A stretch of 64,000 nucleotides of DNA. Origin: Prorocentrum cordatum. Lineage: Eukaryota > Sar > Dinophyceae > Prorocentrales > Prorocentraceae. Positions 30,114 to 40,008 of the stretch are shown piece after piece (positions within the stretch are counted from its first letter, which is position 1; the number at the start of each line of letters is the position of its first letter). The DNA is taken from positions 62,001 to 126,000 of the forward strand of contig CAUYUJ010014604.1 in NCBI GenBank assembly GCA_963575745.1, in the 5' to 3' direction. The position numbers were made by a program, and so were the translations under genes. The notes below the pieces were generated by a model. That model did no database searches. It had not been told where the DNA came from and worked only from the letters and a program-made list of their open reading frames with translations.

Positions 30114-31178
30114 TCAAGCTGTTGGTTTCCCTTTGCCCATTCCCTTTGAAGCAAATGCTGCATTCTTTTCCAATTTGTCCCTGATTTGTTGTTGTAATTC
30201 AATCCATTCGGGAGCTGTTTGGAGATCTTCCCAAGTCTTCCACGATTCTTTGACCCATTCCAAATTGAGCGTGTAATCAACAACGGATACTTTGAGAACC
30301 ATTTTCCCTCCGGCCTTCAATGTGCCAGTATCTCCGTCGATTTTGATATATTTTTGTCGAAGCCCCATTTTGTAAGAATGTGCCGCAAACCAAGTAATGT
30401 GGATGCGGCAACTCTCTTTTGCATAGGAGTGTCTTTGTTGCACCACACCCTGCGGGATCCATCTTTCGGCATTTGTTCGGCGCACGCGGTTTGCAGAATC
30501 GGCAATGCTTTTTTCACAAATGTGTTGTGAAGCAAATTCTGTGAATAACATGCCTTTGAAATCTTCCTCGGGCGGGCTTTTCTTGTAGCTCTTCAGTGGC
30601 AAATCATATTGGCCATTCTTTAGCGTGGCAAGTGCCCAACGTTCTGCGTCGATTACTGAGGCATGCGATAATCCACCAAAAACTAAAATTGAAGAATTGT
30701 TTTGCCCGCTTCCGGCAGATGTTGTCGAAGTCGTAGTGCGGAGTGTTTCCATTTCTTTCCGGATCTCTTCCATGCATTTGTCGATGTATGCCGGCGTGGT
30801 ATTAGCATGATGTTGAAGCTCGTCGATATTGTGTTCCATTTTTGTCACCCGGGTATTGTTCTCGTCGTGGTACTTCTTTACGGTATTATTTAAATCTTGA
30901 AAGTCATATCCAAGAGTTTGAACAACACGCATTGTCGGAGCAAGATGTTTCTGAAGCATTTTCTGCATGGTCTGCATAGTTACCGGCTCGTCTTCTCCAT
31001 CATCAGAAAGATTATCTTCGTCTTCGCCGTCAATGTCCAAGGTCTTTTGCTTCGCGTTCGTGTCCACATTGTCCATCTTTGCAGCTTTCTTGTCCGGTGC
31101 TTCAGGATTGCTTCCTTGAGGTTTAAGCTTCCTGCCAGTAGGATCTTGAAGGGCGGGGGCCGCGGACATACCAGACAT
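30114..31178 (-). CDS. family Q ORF1 protein
   Basis: This intact 354-codon frame is the presumed RNA-binding chaperone of the element. An acidic N-terminal region (DIDGEDEDNLSDDGEDEP, about 48-65) is followed by a helical, probably coiled-coil stretch (about 68-148, MQKMLQKHLAP through MEEIRKEMETL). A folded part starting SILVFGGLSHASVIDAERWA (about 163) has the look of an RRM-type domain, and the tail is basic (KNAAFASKGMGKGKPTA). The ATG at 31176-31178 lies about 60 bp after the leader relics, so the 5' UTR is short. Domain calls other than the acidic and helical parts are inference from layout and from LINE ORF1 families. Confidence 0.75.
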   Translation of the reverse strand: MSGMSAAPALQDPTGRKLKPQGSNPEAPDKKAAKMDNVDTNAKQKTLDIDGEDEDNLSDDGEDEPVTMQTMQKMLQKHLAPTMRVVQTLGYDFQDLNNTVKKYHDENNTRVTKMEHNIDELQHHANTTPAYIDKCMEEIRKEMETLRTTTSTTSAGSGQNNSSILVFGGLSHASVIDAERWALATLKNGQYDLPLKSYKKSPPEEDFKGMLFTEFASQHICEKSIADSANRVRRTNAERWIPQGVVQQRHSYAKESCRIHITWFAAHSYKMGLRQKYIKIDGDTGTLKAGGKMVLKVSVVDYTLNLEWVKESWKTWEDLQTAPEWIELQQQIRDKLEKNAAFASKGMGKGKPTA

Positions 31179-31237
31179 CAGAAGGATGTAGCTGGGAAAT
31201 TTGTCGGTGCCTTACTTGCTTGAGCTTCAGCCGAGAA

Positions 31238-31280
31238 CTTGAGCCAAAATGGCTTGAGCCAAAATGGCTTGAGCCAAAAA
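31238..31280 (-). other. three tandem spliced-leader relics at the 5' end of family Q
   Basis: On the minus strand, CCATTTTGGCTCAAG occurs at 31252-31238 and again at 31267-31253, preceded by TTTTTGGCTCAAG at 31280-31268. The first two match the 3' fifteen bases of the dinoflagellate spliced leader exactly. They mark the outer 5' edge of the element, touching the 156-bp duplication. Confidence 0.92.
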
Positions 31281-31433
31281 GCACCAACTAGGGGCACTAA
31301 TCTTCTCGACTTTGTTTTAACAGATCTTCACGAGCAGATCGAGTGCGCGGTTCTTCCCAAGATCGCCAACCATTCTCTCGTTCTCTGCTCTCTTTCGTTT
31401 CCTCCTCTCCTTCCGTCTACGGTCGTGCGCCGA
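31278..31433. repeat. 156-bp flanking duplication, right copy
   Basis: This is the partner of 26672-26827, at about 96% identity with no gaps. It restores the P4 endonuclease frame, which then continues into the reverse transcriptase. Confidence 0.85.
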
Positions 31434-31643
31434 GGACGGAAATATTCGGAGGCTTCCTGGTTGTCGCTTAGACGCCGCTTCCGGCAGACAGATTGGGAAT
31501 TTATTTGCCGTCTTCGTCCAACCGATGCCGCTGTGCAGCTCGCAAGTGTGATTTTAGACGGCATGCGAGATTTTATTCCGTCTGTCTTGATCTAGTCGTC
31601 GTCGTCGCCGCACCCTTGGCTGACGACGGATTGTCTAGATAAG

Positions 31644-32870
31644 GTGCGGCTGAAAGCACAGGCCGAGGGCTCGCCAGAGTTTCGATTTGCAGTCCGAGCT
31701 TGCAGCCATGCTATGTTGAATGCTTCTCGCGATTATATCGGGCGCACTCGTGCTACGCTTCGCTCGATCCGATCTGGCAGCAAAGGCTGGTGGAAGCTGT
31801 CTCGTGATTTAATGTGTAAAGTCTCCAAAGAAGTTTCGCCGCCTCTTCGAACTCCAGACGGCGCTTGGGCGATCCAGGCGGCCGACAAGGCAAACGAATT
31901 TGCACGATCTTTCGAAGTAAAATGGCAGAGTCCAGTTTTTATCCCCACAGCGTTTTCTCTTCTCCCTCCTCCCTCCTCGCCTTCCCTTGGCCTCCCTCCT
32001 CTCCGTCTCCGCCCCGCTTCGAAAGTCTTGCAGGATTTGAACATTGACAGTGGCGCGGGGCCGGACTTGATCCCAGCTCGTGTTTTGAAGGTGTGCTTTC
32101 AAGAATTGTCTCTTCCCATTGTTCTTCTTGCTCGTCGTGTTCTGTCGTGCGGAGAGTGGCCGCGCTGTTGGGCCATCCACTGGATTCACCCCCTTTTCAA
32201 AAACAGGTCGAAGCACGACGCTGGCAATTACAGAGGAATCCATCTTACTTCACAAGTTTCCAAGGTCGTGGAGCGGCTGATTGCTTCTTTGTTTGTGCCC
32301 CGGCTTTTGCGGGAGTTGAGTTATGGTGATTTTCAATTTGCTGACGCGCCTGGCAGAGGATCGAGAGATGCGATGTTGTTTTTCGTTATGACCTGCCTCG
32401 TCGCATTCGGCGCTGGGAGGGGTGTTGCTATGTGCAGCTCCGACGCTGCTGGTGCGTTCGACAGAGTCTCAGCCGACCGCTTAAAGGCCGACTTAGGAGC
32501 TCCTGATTTGCATCCCTCCGTGTTGGCTGTCCTCAGCAGTTGGCTGGCGCCGCGCGCGGCGAATGTAGTTGTTGAGGGTGCACTCTCTGGTGCGATCACC
32601 ATGACTGACATGGTATTTCAAGGCACTGTTTTGGGCCCTGTTCTGTGGAACGTCTTTTATTCCGACTCCAAAGAGGCCGTCCGCAGTGTAGGTTTTCAAG
32701 AAATCATATTTGCTGATGACCTCAATGCGTCTAAAGTTCTAGTGCGAGACGAGACCAACGCAGAGGCCTATGCGGCAATGCACGAGTGTCAGAACAAATT
32801 GCATTCCTGGGGGCACGCAAGCGGTGTAGTTTTTGATGCGGATCTTATCGCATTCCCAGCCGCATGGTGA
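31644..32870 (+). pseudogene. P4 ORF2 reverse transcriptase
   Basis: The same frame is open from 31239 except for one TAG at 31593-31595, so the endonuclease end and the polymerase are nearly continuous. Motifs are GSKGWWKLSRDL, DSGAGPDLIP, NYRGIHLTSQ, motif A CSSDAAGAFDRV, MVFQGTVLGPVLW and FADDLNAS (FADD codons at 32709-32720, about residue 356). A shift near 32860 moves the rest to another frame. All catalytic aspartates are present. Confidence 0.8.
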
Positions 32871-33588
32871 CAGTTTCAGGTCCTTGGGAGTCACATTCGG
32901 CAGCAAGCTTCTCATGGGAGACGCCATTTCTGAGTGTCCTTGCGAAGCAGGCTGGCGCTCCCGGTCTATTTCAAATTGTCGCCGTTATTATAACACTCGG
33001 GAGTCGATCTTTCTGTGCAAAAGCCACATCGCGTCGTATATTGAATACCGGGCGGCAGCCATCAGCCACGCCTCATCTACCGCACTGTCTGTTTTAGACT
33101 CGGTGCAGTATCGGTTTCTTCGAGCGCTTGAAGTAACCGAAGAGTCAGCACTGAAGGGCCACTGTTTGGCTCCGCTATCTGTCCGCCGGGATATTGCTAT
33201 CCTTGGCCTTATCCACCGCAGTGCCATTGGTCTGGGACCTCTCATGTTTTCCCGTTTCTTCCGCCCCGCCCTTCCCCTTTCTTCTGATCCCCCTCGTTCC
33301 TCTCGCTCCCGCTCTTCGCCCCTCCACGGCAGGCAACTCCAAGTTCCATGCAGCGCCTCTGCGCCAGGTTATGTCCGCAGGTCTCCTCTTGGAGGCGCCC
33401 GGTTGTACGGTATCTTACCGGAGGCAATCGCGCGCCAACCAACTGTCCACGATTTTCCATGCATGCTGCAGTTGTTTCTGTGCCCCCTGGCCCGCGTGGG
33501 AGACGCCCAGTGGAAGGTTTTGCTTTCGTGGCGTCAGCCGTTCGCCTTCCACCCTCTCCTGGCTCATCGCGCGTGGGCGCCGGCTTAG
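32833..33588 (+). pseudogene. P4 ORF2 C-terminal part
   Basis: The continuation in a second frame reads LGVTFGSKLLMGDAI, YIEYRAAAISHASSTAL, then CLAPLSVRRDIAILGLIHRS and GGARLYGILPEAIARQ. It ends at 33588 just before the pyrimidine-rich UTR. Confidence 0.75.
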
Positions 33589-33798
33589 TTAGTCCTTTCT
33601 CGCCTTTCCCTCCCGCTCCCTTCTCTCTTCCGCCCCCGCCCCTCTCTGTTGAGTTTTTTGGTGCAAAGGGTCTTCCTTTCGATCGGCGGCCGTTTGTTCG
33701 CCTGTCTGAAGAAGGCTAGTGGTGAGGAGTTCATTCATGTCCGAGGCTGATGAGAAAAAGCAAAATATAGAAAACACAGAATTTAAAAATTATAAAAG

Positions 33799-35400
33799 TG
33801 ACGCTCGGGAGGTCATTATCCGAATGCTGTTTCAAGAATTTTGTCTATACTGATGTCCTGAATGCTTTTCGTCATGTTTCTCTCTCCACCTCCGATGCGG
33901 ATGTGTTTGCGCCGGCGCAGTGTCGGAGCTGCTTGCATGAATGGAGCCGTGCAAACGCAGTTTTTTTCTGAGCCTTCTACAGAAAGTTTGCACATAGTCT
34001 TAAGGGGCCGGCCGGCAAGAAGCAATTTCAAAGTTGTAGGTGTTGACTTCGATTGTGAATTTATAATGACAGATGCGGTGCAGAGCTGTGTGCACGAGTG
34101 TGGCTGGAGGCTGCAATCATTAATGCGAACGCGGCTTTTTTCGCGCAGACGCCGAGCTCGTCTTGTTACACATAGCACATATTCTATCATTCATCGAGTG
34201 CAGAACTTGTGTTTTCACGCATGCCTCTCACTCCGTCTTGGCCGCTTTGGATCGCGTTCAAAGCTCGCTTGTCCGCAGCGTGGGCATTTCTGATTTAGAT
34301 GCCCTCCACCACTTTATGAAGTTAGGTTCTTTGTGTTCTCGAAGAGACATAGCTAACCTGGGTCTCATTCGCAGGACTCTTCTTGGTGCCGGCCCGGCAT
34401 GTTTTCAAGAATTCCTTTAATTTGAGTCGTCTCCTGTTCCCCTCCGCGCTCCTCCCAGGCATTTCCGTCATGTGGTCGACCCCTGCCCTGCTCGGGCTCC
34501 AGATTATGTGATTCGGTCCACGTTGGGTGGCGCTCGTATGTGCAGTCTTCTTCCCGAGAGCGTTGTTAGCGCCCATGACGTGAAAGAGTTCCAACGTCTA
34601 CTGTCTGAGCTTATGCGTCATGCCCCAGGTCAGGTTTTCGTCCCGGCCACAGCTGTTCTCGTGGCGTCTGCCGCTCGCTTTCCACGAAGTGCGCCGCTTT
34701 CGGAACTGGCGCCCGGCGGCCTGATGGCCTCAGTGTTGTGCCCAGGCGGTTTTTCTTGAGATAGCCACGAACATTTTTTTGTTTCTGCGTATCTTCTTCT
34801 TCCTCCCTTTCGTCTTCGTTCTTCCTCGTTCCCGTCCTTGCCTTTTCCTTTGTTTTTCTTTTCGTTTTCGTTTGTTCTCCTTTCTTGCTCTCGTCTTCGT
34901 TTTCTTTGCTCTTTTCTTCGTTTCTTGCTTGGTTCGTTGCCTGCTGCTGCCGTCTCTCGTCGTTCTTCTGCCTCCTGCCCCTCCTCGTTCCGCTTCCACT
35001 GGCCGCCTGCGTGGAGCGCAGGGCGCGCGCGCTGCGCGGTCGCCGTGCACGTGGGCTGGTGCCCTTCTCTCCCCTTCTCCCCTCTCCTCCCTCCCTCTCT
35101 CTTTCTTCGTGTTGCTTCTTGTTGCTGCTTTTTTTTTTTTTTTTTTGGGGGGGGGTTCTCTCCCCCTTCTCTCTCTCTCTCTCTCTTTATCTCTCTCTCT
35201 CTTTCTTTTCTTGTCTTTCTCTTGCTCTTCTCTTTTCTCTTGTCTCTTCCTTGTCCTCCTGCTGCTTCCCCGCTGGCCTGTCGGGCAGGCTTCGGTGGCC
35301 CCGTTGGAGACCGGTTCTTTCTCCCACCCTGGATGTAACTTTTTATTTCTATGTGACTTGGTGAAGATAGCTGCGCTGCAGAGGTCCGATAGAGACAAAA
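33799..35400 (+). mobile_element. LINE family P, copy P5 (5'-truncated at the catalytic site)
   Basis: Homology starts TGACGCTCGGGAGG at 33799, a few codons before motif C. The motif is ruined: FVYTDVLNAFRH replaces FADDLNAF. Several shifts follow. The frames 34163-34420 (HSVLAALDRVQSSLVRSVGI) and 34472-34759 (CPARAPDYVIRSTLGGARM) carry the C-terminal blocks. The 3' UTR has CGTGGAGCGCAGGGCGCG (35010) and ends TGCAGAGGTCCGATAGAGAC plus AAAA at 35400. Confidence 0.75.
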
Positions 35401-35760
35401 GTATTCCCTCGTGGTGTCGTCCTGGAAAATGACATGATCAGAACCAGATGTTTGTTCGGAGTTCTTCGTTTTGTAGAATCAGCCTCGATTGCCGTTTTTT
35501 CCAAATATTTTTCAGTTCCAGATAAATGCAGAGTGATTGGTTTTGATTCATGTTTTATATATTCGGCTTATTTAAAGGGTGCGTCCATCAATCCGACCGG
35601 GCAGTGCAGTTTTGTTAGATAAAACATATTATGTTTCAATGAAATGTATTCTTACTGTGCTTGCAGTAGTTCATTTGTCTCGTGTTTATATTTTGCATTT
35701 GTTTGATCCATTGCTTTTTTTCCTTATTCTGAGCAGTGACAGAATATATGCGGAAATACC
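35401..35760. other. AT-rich spacer, no gene recognised
   Basis: No known protein or repeat was found. The 62-codon frame at 35434 has no supporting feature. Confidence 0.5.
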
Positions 35761-35764
35761 GAGC

Positions 35765-36095
35765 CGCAGTACATATTCAAGCACCAAAACGCCGCAGGGC
35801 ATGTCAACACCAAAATGCCGCAAACATCACATTTAAGCAAAAACGCCGTAGGACACATTTAAGCGCCGAAGCGCCGCAAAACGCATTTGAAACGCCGCAG
35901 AGAGCAAATTTGAGCACCGAAGCCGCAGCGCACATTGGACACACATTTGAGCACGGAAGCGCCCCAAACAGCAAATGTGAGCACCGAAACGGCAGGGCGC
36001 ATTTGAGCACCGAAATAACGGAGGATACATTTGCGCAACGAAACCAATTTTGAGCACCGAAACGCCGCAAGGACATATTTGAGCATTGAAACGCA
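35765..36095. repeat. ~30-bp minisatellite
   Basis: About ten degenerate units built on CATTTGAGCACCGAAACGCC plus GCAGGA recur every 28-35 bp. Frames on both strands are by-products. Confidence 0.85.
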
Positions 36096-37015
36096 TTTTA
36101 ATTTCATGGCGTTCTGTTGGAAATTTTGCGAAAATGCCCGCGAAGGAAAGAAGGCTCAAACGACAGCACGGCGCCAACCTAACAAAACGCTTCAATCGCG
36201 TGCTGCAAATTTCTCCGTTCCAACACACTTGGTGGTATGGTGGGGGTCAGTCTTAATTTCAGTTCTATGTTTAATTTCGTTATAGACTGAGCGTATTGGA
36301 CATTATTGAATTGATATCAGCAGTTTATCTTTCTTTTCAGTATGGTTGGGCCTTCTATTTATTTATCGTGGCGTTTCTATATTTTTTTTTATATGCAAAT
36401 GTTCAGATTTTTTATACCACAATACGTATATTGATATCAGTTTCGAATTCTAAAGTAGCATTGTGCCTGTTATTGGTTTTGAACAGTTTCAGTTTTGTTT
36501 ATAGGTTCCCGTTGGTTGTTGGTCAGATTTGTCATGGACATTGTTATCGAAGTGAACAAGTACCAATGCAGTGTTTATTACAGCCGTGTGTGTTTCCGTG
36601 TACTTTTTAACGTTTTATTTTCGCCAAACAATTCAGTTGGACCCTGAATCTTTTAGTTTCAACATTAATTATTTCAGTTTTTTTTTTTTTGGACAATTTG
36701 ATAGTTGAGTTTATTCTAGTTTTTCAAATCTGTTCTTTTGGGGCCCAGAATTTGCGAGGTTTTCTGTTCATTTTTTGGGGGGTTGAGTATTTGAGTGCTA
36801 CACATGCGAGAATATAGTTGTTTTGATTTTTTCCTGTAGAATGTTCTAATGCATTAGTTTGAGTAGCATTATATTTTAAGTTTTTTTTTTTTCGGCAGTA
36901 CTTCATTTTGAGATCGTTAATGCATGCCTGTTTTTTTTCCTGGTAACAAAGCGTCTCCAGCTCGACAATAAATGGCAGTTCCATTTCTCTCATGTGCTTG
37001 AGCTTTTCTGGGGGC
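36096..37015. other. AT-rich spacer, no gene recognised
   Basis: T-rich sequence with short T runs (36679-36690, 36880-36891). The hydrophobic frame at 36296-36610 reflects T-rich codons and has no supporting evidence. Confidence 0.5.
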
Positions 37016-37537
37016 CCCCCGCTGTCAGCTTGGCGCGCGGCCCCGTTGCTGCTGGGCCGGCCCGCTGGCTGCGGGTTGTGTAGCTAATTCGCCTTTTTCG
37101 TTCCCCGGTCAATTGCTTTCGCCGCGTGCGGTTTTCGCTCGCGGTCGCGACCAAAAATATTGTTTTTTGCAGGTGTCAGTATTGGAATTGCCGTGCAGAT
37201 ATTTCCATGGTAGTAGCAAATGCAGAATATGACTATGATTTAGAGGGCTGGCTGTACCACCAAAGCAAGCAGGGGGGAGACGCGGAAGCGCGGCGGAAGA
37301 GCAGAAGCGAGAGTGAGAGCACAGAAAGAAGGTCGACTGCAGACGACCGACAGCGACGACAGCTCACATGGAAACGAGAGAAGGGAGAGATAGGGGATGA
37401 CTGGGGGAGATGGCTCATAGTGCTCACCCGTGAGTTGCACGAGCGCATCGTGCTCACCCGCGAGTTGCACGAGCGCATTTTGTGAGGTTCTTTGGGGGCA
37501 GCCATCATCGACACCGGTGTTCGATCATAGATCCGTC
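37016..37537 (+). promoter_or_regulatory. P6 5' leader
   Basis: GC-rich sequence contains a 30-bp tandem duplication at 37420-37480 (GTGCTCACCCG(T/C)GAGTTGCA). P4 has one copy of the same motif at 25704, about the same distance from its ORF1 start, which supports a leader role. LINE promoters usually lie in this region; none can be proven here. Confidence 0.4.
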
Positions 37538-39448
37538 ATGTCTGGCTCGGGTGCAGCTCCAGGCGTCGTCAAGAATCAGTTCGAGAAGAGCCGCGAGAAC
37601 CCTTTGGCGCGGTTATCTGCGCGCCAGGCTGCTGCGCAAGCCGCGCTTTCGTCGGAGAGTCGTCGGGGGACAGAGGCGCTGACGCAGATGGATGAGTCGG
37701 CCAGCGTATCAGCTGGCCAATTCGCTCTTGCTCTACCCTTTCCAGGTGTTGTGAGCAGTGATGCCCCGTCGAGCACGCCTCCAGGCAGTGCTTCGCCGGG
37801 CCCCTCGCCGAGCGCAGCTCCTTTGGTTGGCGCTCCCGCTCCCGGTTCTATCGGTTCGAGCGGTGCGTGTTCAGGCGAGGGCGCCGCCCCCCTGACGCAT
37901 GCGGCGGCGAGCGTGGCTGCGGAGTCGAGCATTTTTCCATGTGGGACTCGTCCGCCTGCGGCATCGAGCGCAGCATGCCTCGCGGATTCGGAAAAGCTCG
38001 ACGTAATCTTGAACGTCACGTCGTCACTCGCCGCGAAAGAGGAGGTCACTAAGAGCCAAATCAACATCATGAAGGCGACGAAGATGGAGATCGCTAAGGC
38101 CGTTGATCCGATCAAGGACGAGATGGCCGATGTACGTTCTCGCTTCTTTGCGCTCGAATCTCGACCGGCTTCGTCGTCGTCATCAGCTGTGAGTGCGCGA
38201 CACCTGTCCTTCCTCAAGTCCATGGACGTGTCGAACTTGCAGATTCCATTCGCCGGTTTCGACACTTCTGACCCGTGCAAGCGCGTGGAGGATTTGACCA
38301 AGATTGTGAATGATTCAAGTCCCATTGTGAAGCCTGCTCATTTTGGGCATTTTTCCAGTGGACTACGGAACAGTCAGCAGATGTCAAAGGCATCCTATGT
38401 GCAGTTTGCCAGCGAACGCGATGCTCGTACATGTTTGCATTCTGTTGGAGGCGAGGGAAAAGTCTTCCAGACTTCTTCTGGCCGCTTGATTGTGAAACCA
38501 GCCCAATCCCGTTTAAACGCCGCTCGAGATTGGGCCTTGCGCGAGTCCGAGAAAAAGTTAAAGACAAGGGCTATTCAGAGTGTCATTCAGATAGACTGGA
38601 AGTCTCGCGTGGTGACTGTCGACGCTGTTCCTGCGTTCAAACAGGGGCCGGCAGATTTGACAAGTAGTTTTTTAGCGCCTCATAGCGGTTTCTCTTTGAA
38701 GAGATCACGGGGTCGCACGCGATTTTGTTCGCATTCCTTTTCTTCCCCATCTCCTCTCGGTTGTTCTGCTGCCCCTCGCTCTGTGAGTAGCGCGCGGCCC
38801 CTTCATCGTCGATTTCGACGGCGAGGCCCTCGATCAGATGCCTCGTTTTTCAGACGTTGCACTGGGCGTTTCACCCGGCCGAGTTTCAACCCGCTCATTT
38901 TTTCGAGCCGCCTTAGCCCGGATATTTCGAGCCGCCTTACTCCGGAGAATTCGAGCGGCTTCAGCCCGAATTTTTCGAGCCACCTTAGCCCGCATTTTTC
39001 GAGCCGCCTTAGCCCGGATATTCCGAGCCGCCTTGCCCGGGATTTTCGAGACGCCTTAACAGGCGATTTTCGAGCCGGCTTACCTCCCGCTGTGCCTCCC
39101 CCGCTCCCGTCGGCCTCTTCCCTTCCTGCTCCCTCTCAACCCGCGTTGCACGATTTTTTTTGGCGTTTTGAGCCATCGAATTCGAATCCTTTCCCTCCGG
39201 GCGTTGGCTGTGGCAACTCCCAGCCGACGCCGTCCGTTGACGTCGTTGGTCTCAACATTTTCTACATCAATCTACGGACTTTAATGCCCATTCAGGCGAG
39301 CTGTCGGCAAGACTATCTCTCTTTGCTTCCCTTCCCCACGTCGTCTGTATCACGGAAACCTGGTTTAATAATTCGTTTTTTGCGCCTCAGCTATCCAGTT
39401 GCAGCTTGCTTGCGAGACGCGATAGTCACCAGCAGGCCGGAGGTGTAG
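37538..39448 (+). CDS. P6 ORF1 protein
   Basis: The frame opens at ATG 37538 (MSGSGAAPGVVKNQFEKS), matching the MSGS/MSGF starts of P4 and P8. An Ala/Ser/Pro-rich region (about 20-150) leads to a helical part (KLDVILNVTSSLAAKEEVTK, VDPIKDEMADVRSRFFALE, about 155-205) and a conserved RNA-binding-like core with IPFAGFDTSDPCKRVEDLT and SKASYVQFASERDARTC, then LIVKPAQSRLNAARDW. A tail of eight-residue repeats (FSSRLSPD) follows at about 452-515. Beyond about 39250 the frame overlaps the endonuclease, read in another phase, so the true ORF1 end may be earlier. It is the only long, largely intact P-family ORF1 in the window. Confidence 0.65.
   Translation: MSGSGAAPGVVKNQFEKSRENPLARLSARQAAAQAALSSESRRGTEALTQMDESASVSAGQFALALPFPGVVSSDAPSSTPPGSASPGPSPSAAPLVGAPAPGSIGSSGACSGEGAAPLTHAAASVAAESSIFPCGTRPPAASSAACLADSEKLDVILNVTSSLAAKEEVTKSQINIMKATKMEIAKAVDPIKDEMADVRSRFFALESRPASSSSSAVSARHLSFLKSMDVSNLQIPFAGFDTSDPCKRVEDLTKIVNDSSPIVKPAHFGHFSSGLRNSQQMSKASYVQFASERDARTCLHSVGGEGKVFQTSSGRLIVKPAQSRLNAARDWALRESEKKLKTRAIQSVIQIDWKSRVVTVDAVPAFKQGPADLTSSFLAPHSGFSLKRSRGRTRFCSHSFSSPSPLGCSAAPRSVSSARPLHRRFRRRGPRSDASFFRRCTGRFTRPSFNPLIFSSRLSPDISSRLTPENSSGFSPNFSSHLSPHFSSRLSPDIPSRLARDFRDALTGDFRAGLPPAVPPPLPSASSLPAPSQPALHDFFWRFEPSNSNPFPPGVGCGNSQPTPSVDVVGLNIFYINLRTLMPIQASCRQDYLSLLPFPTSSVSRKPGLIIRFLRLSYPVAACLRDAIVTSRPEV
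38895..39090 (+). repeat. 24-bp coding minisatellite in P6 ORF1
   Basis: Eight units of 24 bp, such as TTCGAGCCGCCTTAGCCCGG plus ATAT, encode FSSRLSPD, ISSRLTPE, FSSHLSPH and so on. They occupy the same place as the 39-bp units of P2. Confidence 0.9.
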
Positions 39449-40008
39449 CCATTTTTGTTCGCGAGACTCTGATTGGCGTTTGCTCTGCGCTTCTTAATTC
39501 ACCCTCGGCGGAAATATGTTGGATTCTTGTTCATCGTGCGTCCAGGCCCATTCTTCTGGGCTGCGTGCACAGACATCCCCAGTATGGAGAAGTAGATTCT
39601 TTGCGAACTTTTACCTTTGAGTATGCTCGTCTGAGTGCGCAGGCTGTCGGTGCTATTCTCGTTGGCGACTTTAACGTGCACCATGCGCATTGGCTTCGGT
39701 ACAGTCATTCTATCACTCCTGAAGGATCCGTCTTGAAGAATTGGGCTCAGGAGACTGGCCTTTTTCAGCGTGTCAGATCTCCTACCAGAGGTCCATATTT
39801 AATTGATTTACTGTTTACTGATTTGCTTCAACTTACAACGGTAGAAGTGGTTAGTGAAATCGCTGATCATCGCGGCCTGTCGATTATATTTTCTGGCCCT
39901 CCGCATTCGCTCGAAGTTCTCAATCGTGATGTTTGGCTTTTTTGTCAGGTGGATTGGTCGCATATTCGGCGACGCATTCGCGAACGCAGTTGGGGGTGGA
40001 TTTCTTAG
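39277..40008 (+). pseudogene. P6 ORF2 endonuclease domain
   Basis: In the frame of 39406 the sequence reads FNAHSGELSARLSLF, VCITETWF (metal Glu), GGVAIFVRE, LVGDFNVHHAHWL, then PYLIDLLFTDLL and SEIADHRGL, the full AP-endonuclease order. The preceding INLRT belongs to the ORF1 phase, so a shift lies near 39275. It ends at a stop at 40008, while the polymerase continues in the next phase. Confidence 0.75.

Larger units (their letters stand above)
26828..31277 (-). mobile_element. LINE family Q, near full-length, nested in P4
   Basis: This complete two-ORF non-LTR retrotransposon lies on the minus strand. Its 5' end is a row of spliced-leader relics, followed by ORF1, a ~170-bp gap, ORF2 with endonuclease and reverse transcriptase, and a 3' region ending in short CGGTT-type repeats (26825-26840) rather than an A run. 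The 156-bp duplication of P4 on either side defines the ends. ORF2 has two in-frame stops, at 29083-29085 (TGA) and 28447-28449 (TAA), with no shift between, so the copy is fairly young. Confidence 0.85.
31278..33798 (+). mobile_element. LINE family P, copy P4, 3' part
   Basis: P4 resumes after the Q insertion and runs through the end of the endonuclease, the reverse transcriptase, a C-terminal part in another frame, and a short pyrimidine-rich 3' UTR. It ends with A-rich sequence (33755-33798) before P5. Confidence 0.75.

Noticed and set aside
36296-36610. Hydrophobic 104-codon frame as a membrane protein
   Set aside because: T-rich DNA gives Phe/Leu/Ile/Tyr codons, and no homologue or repeat copy supports it.
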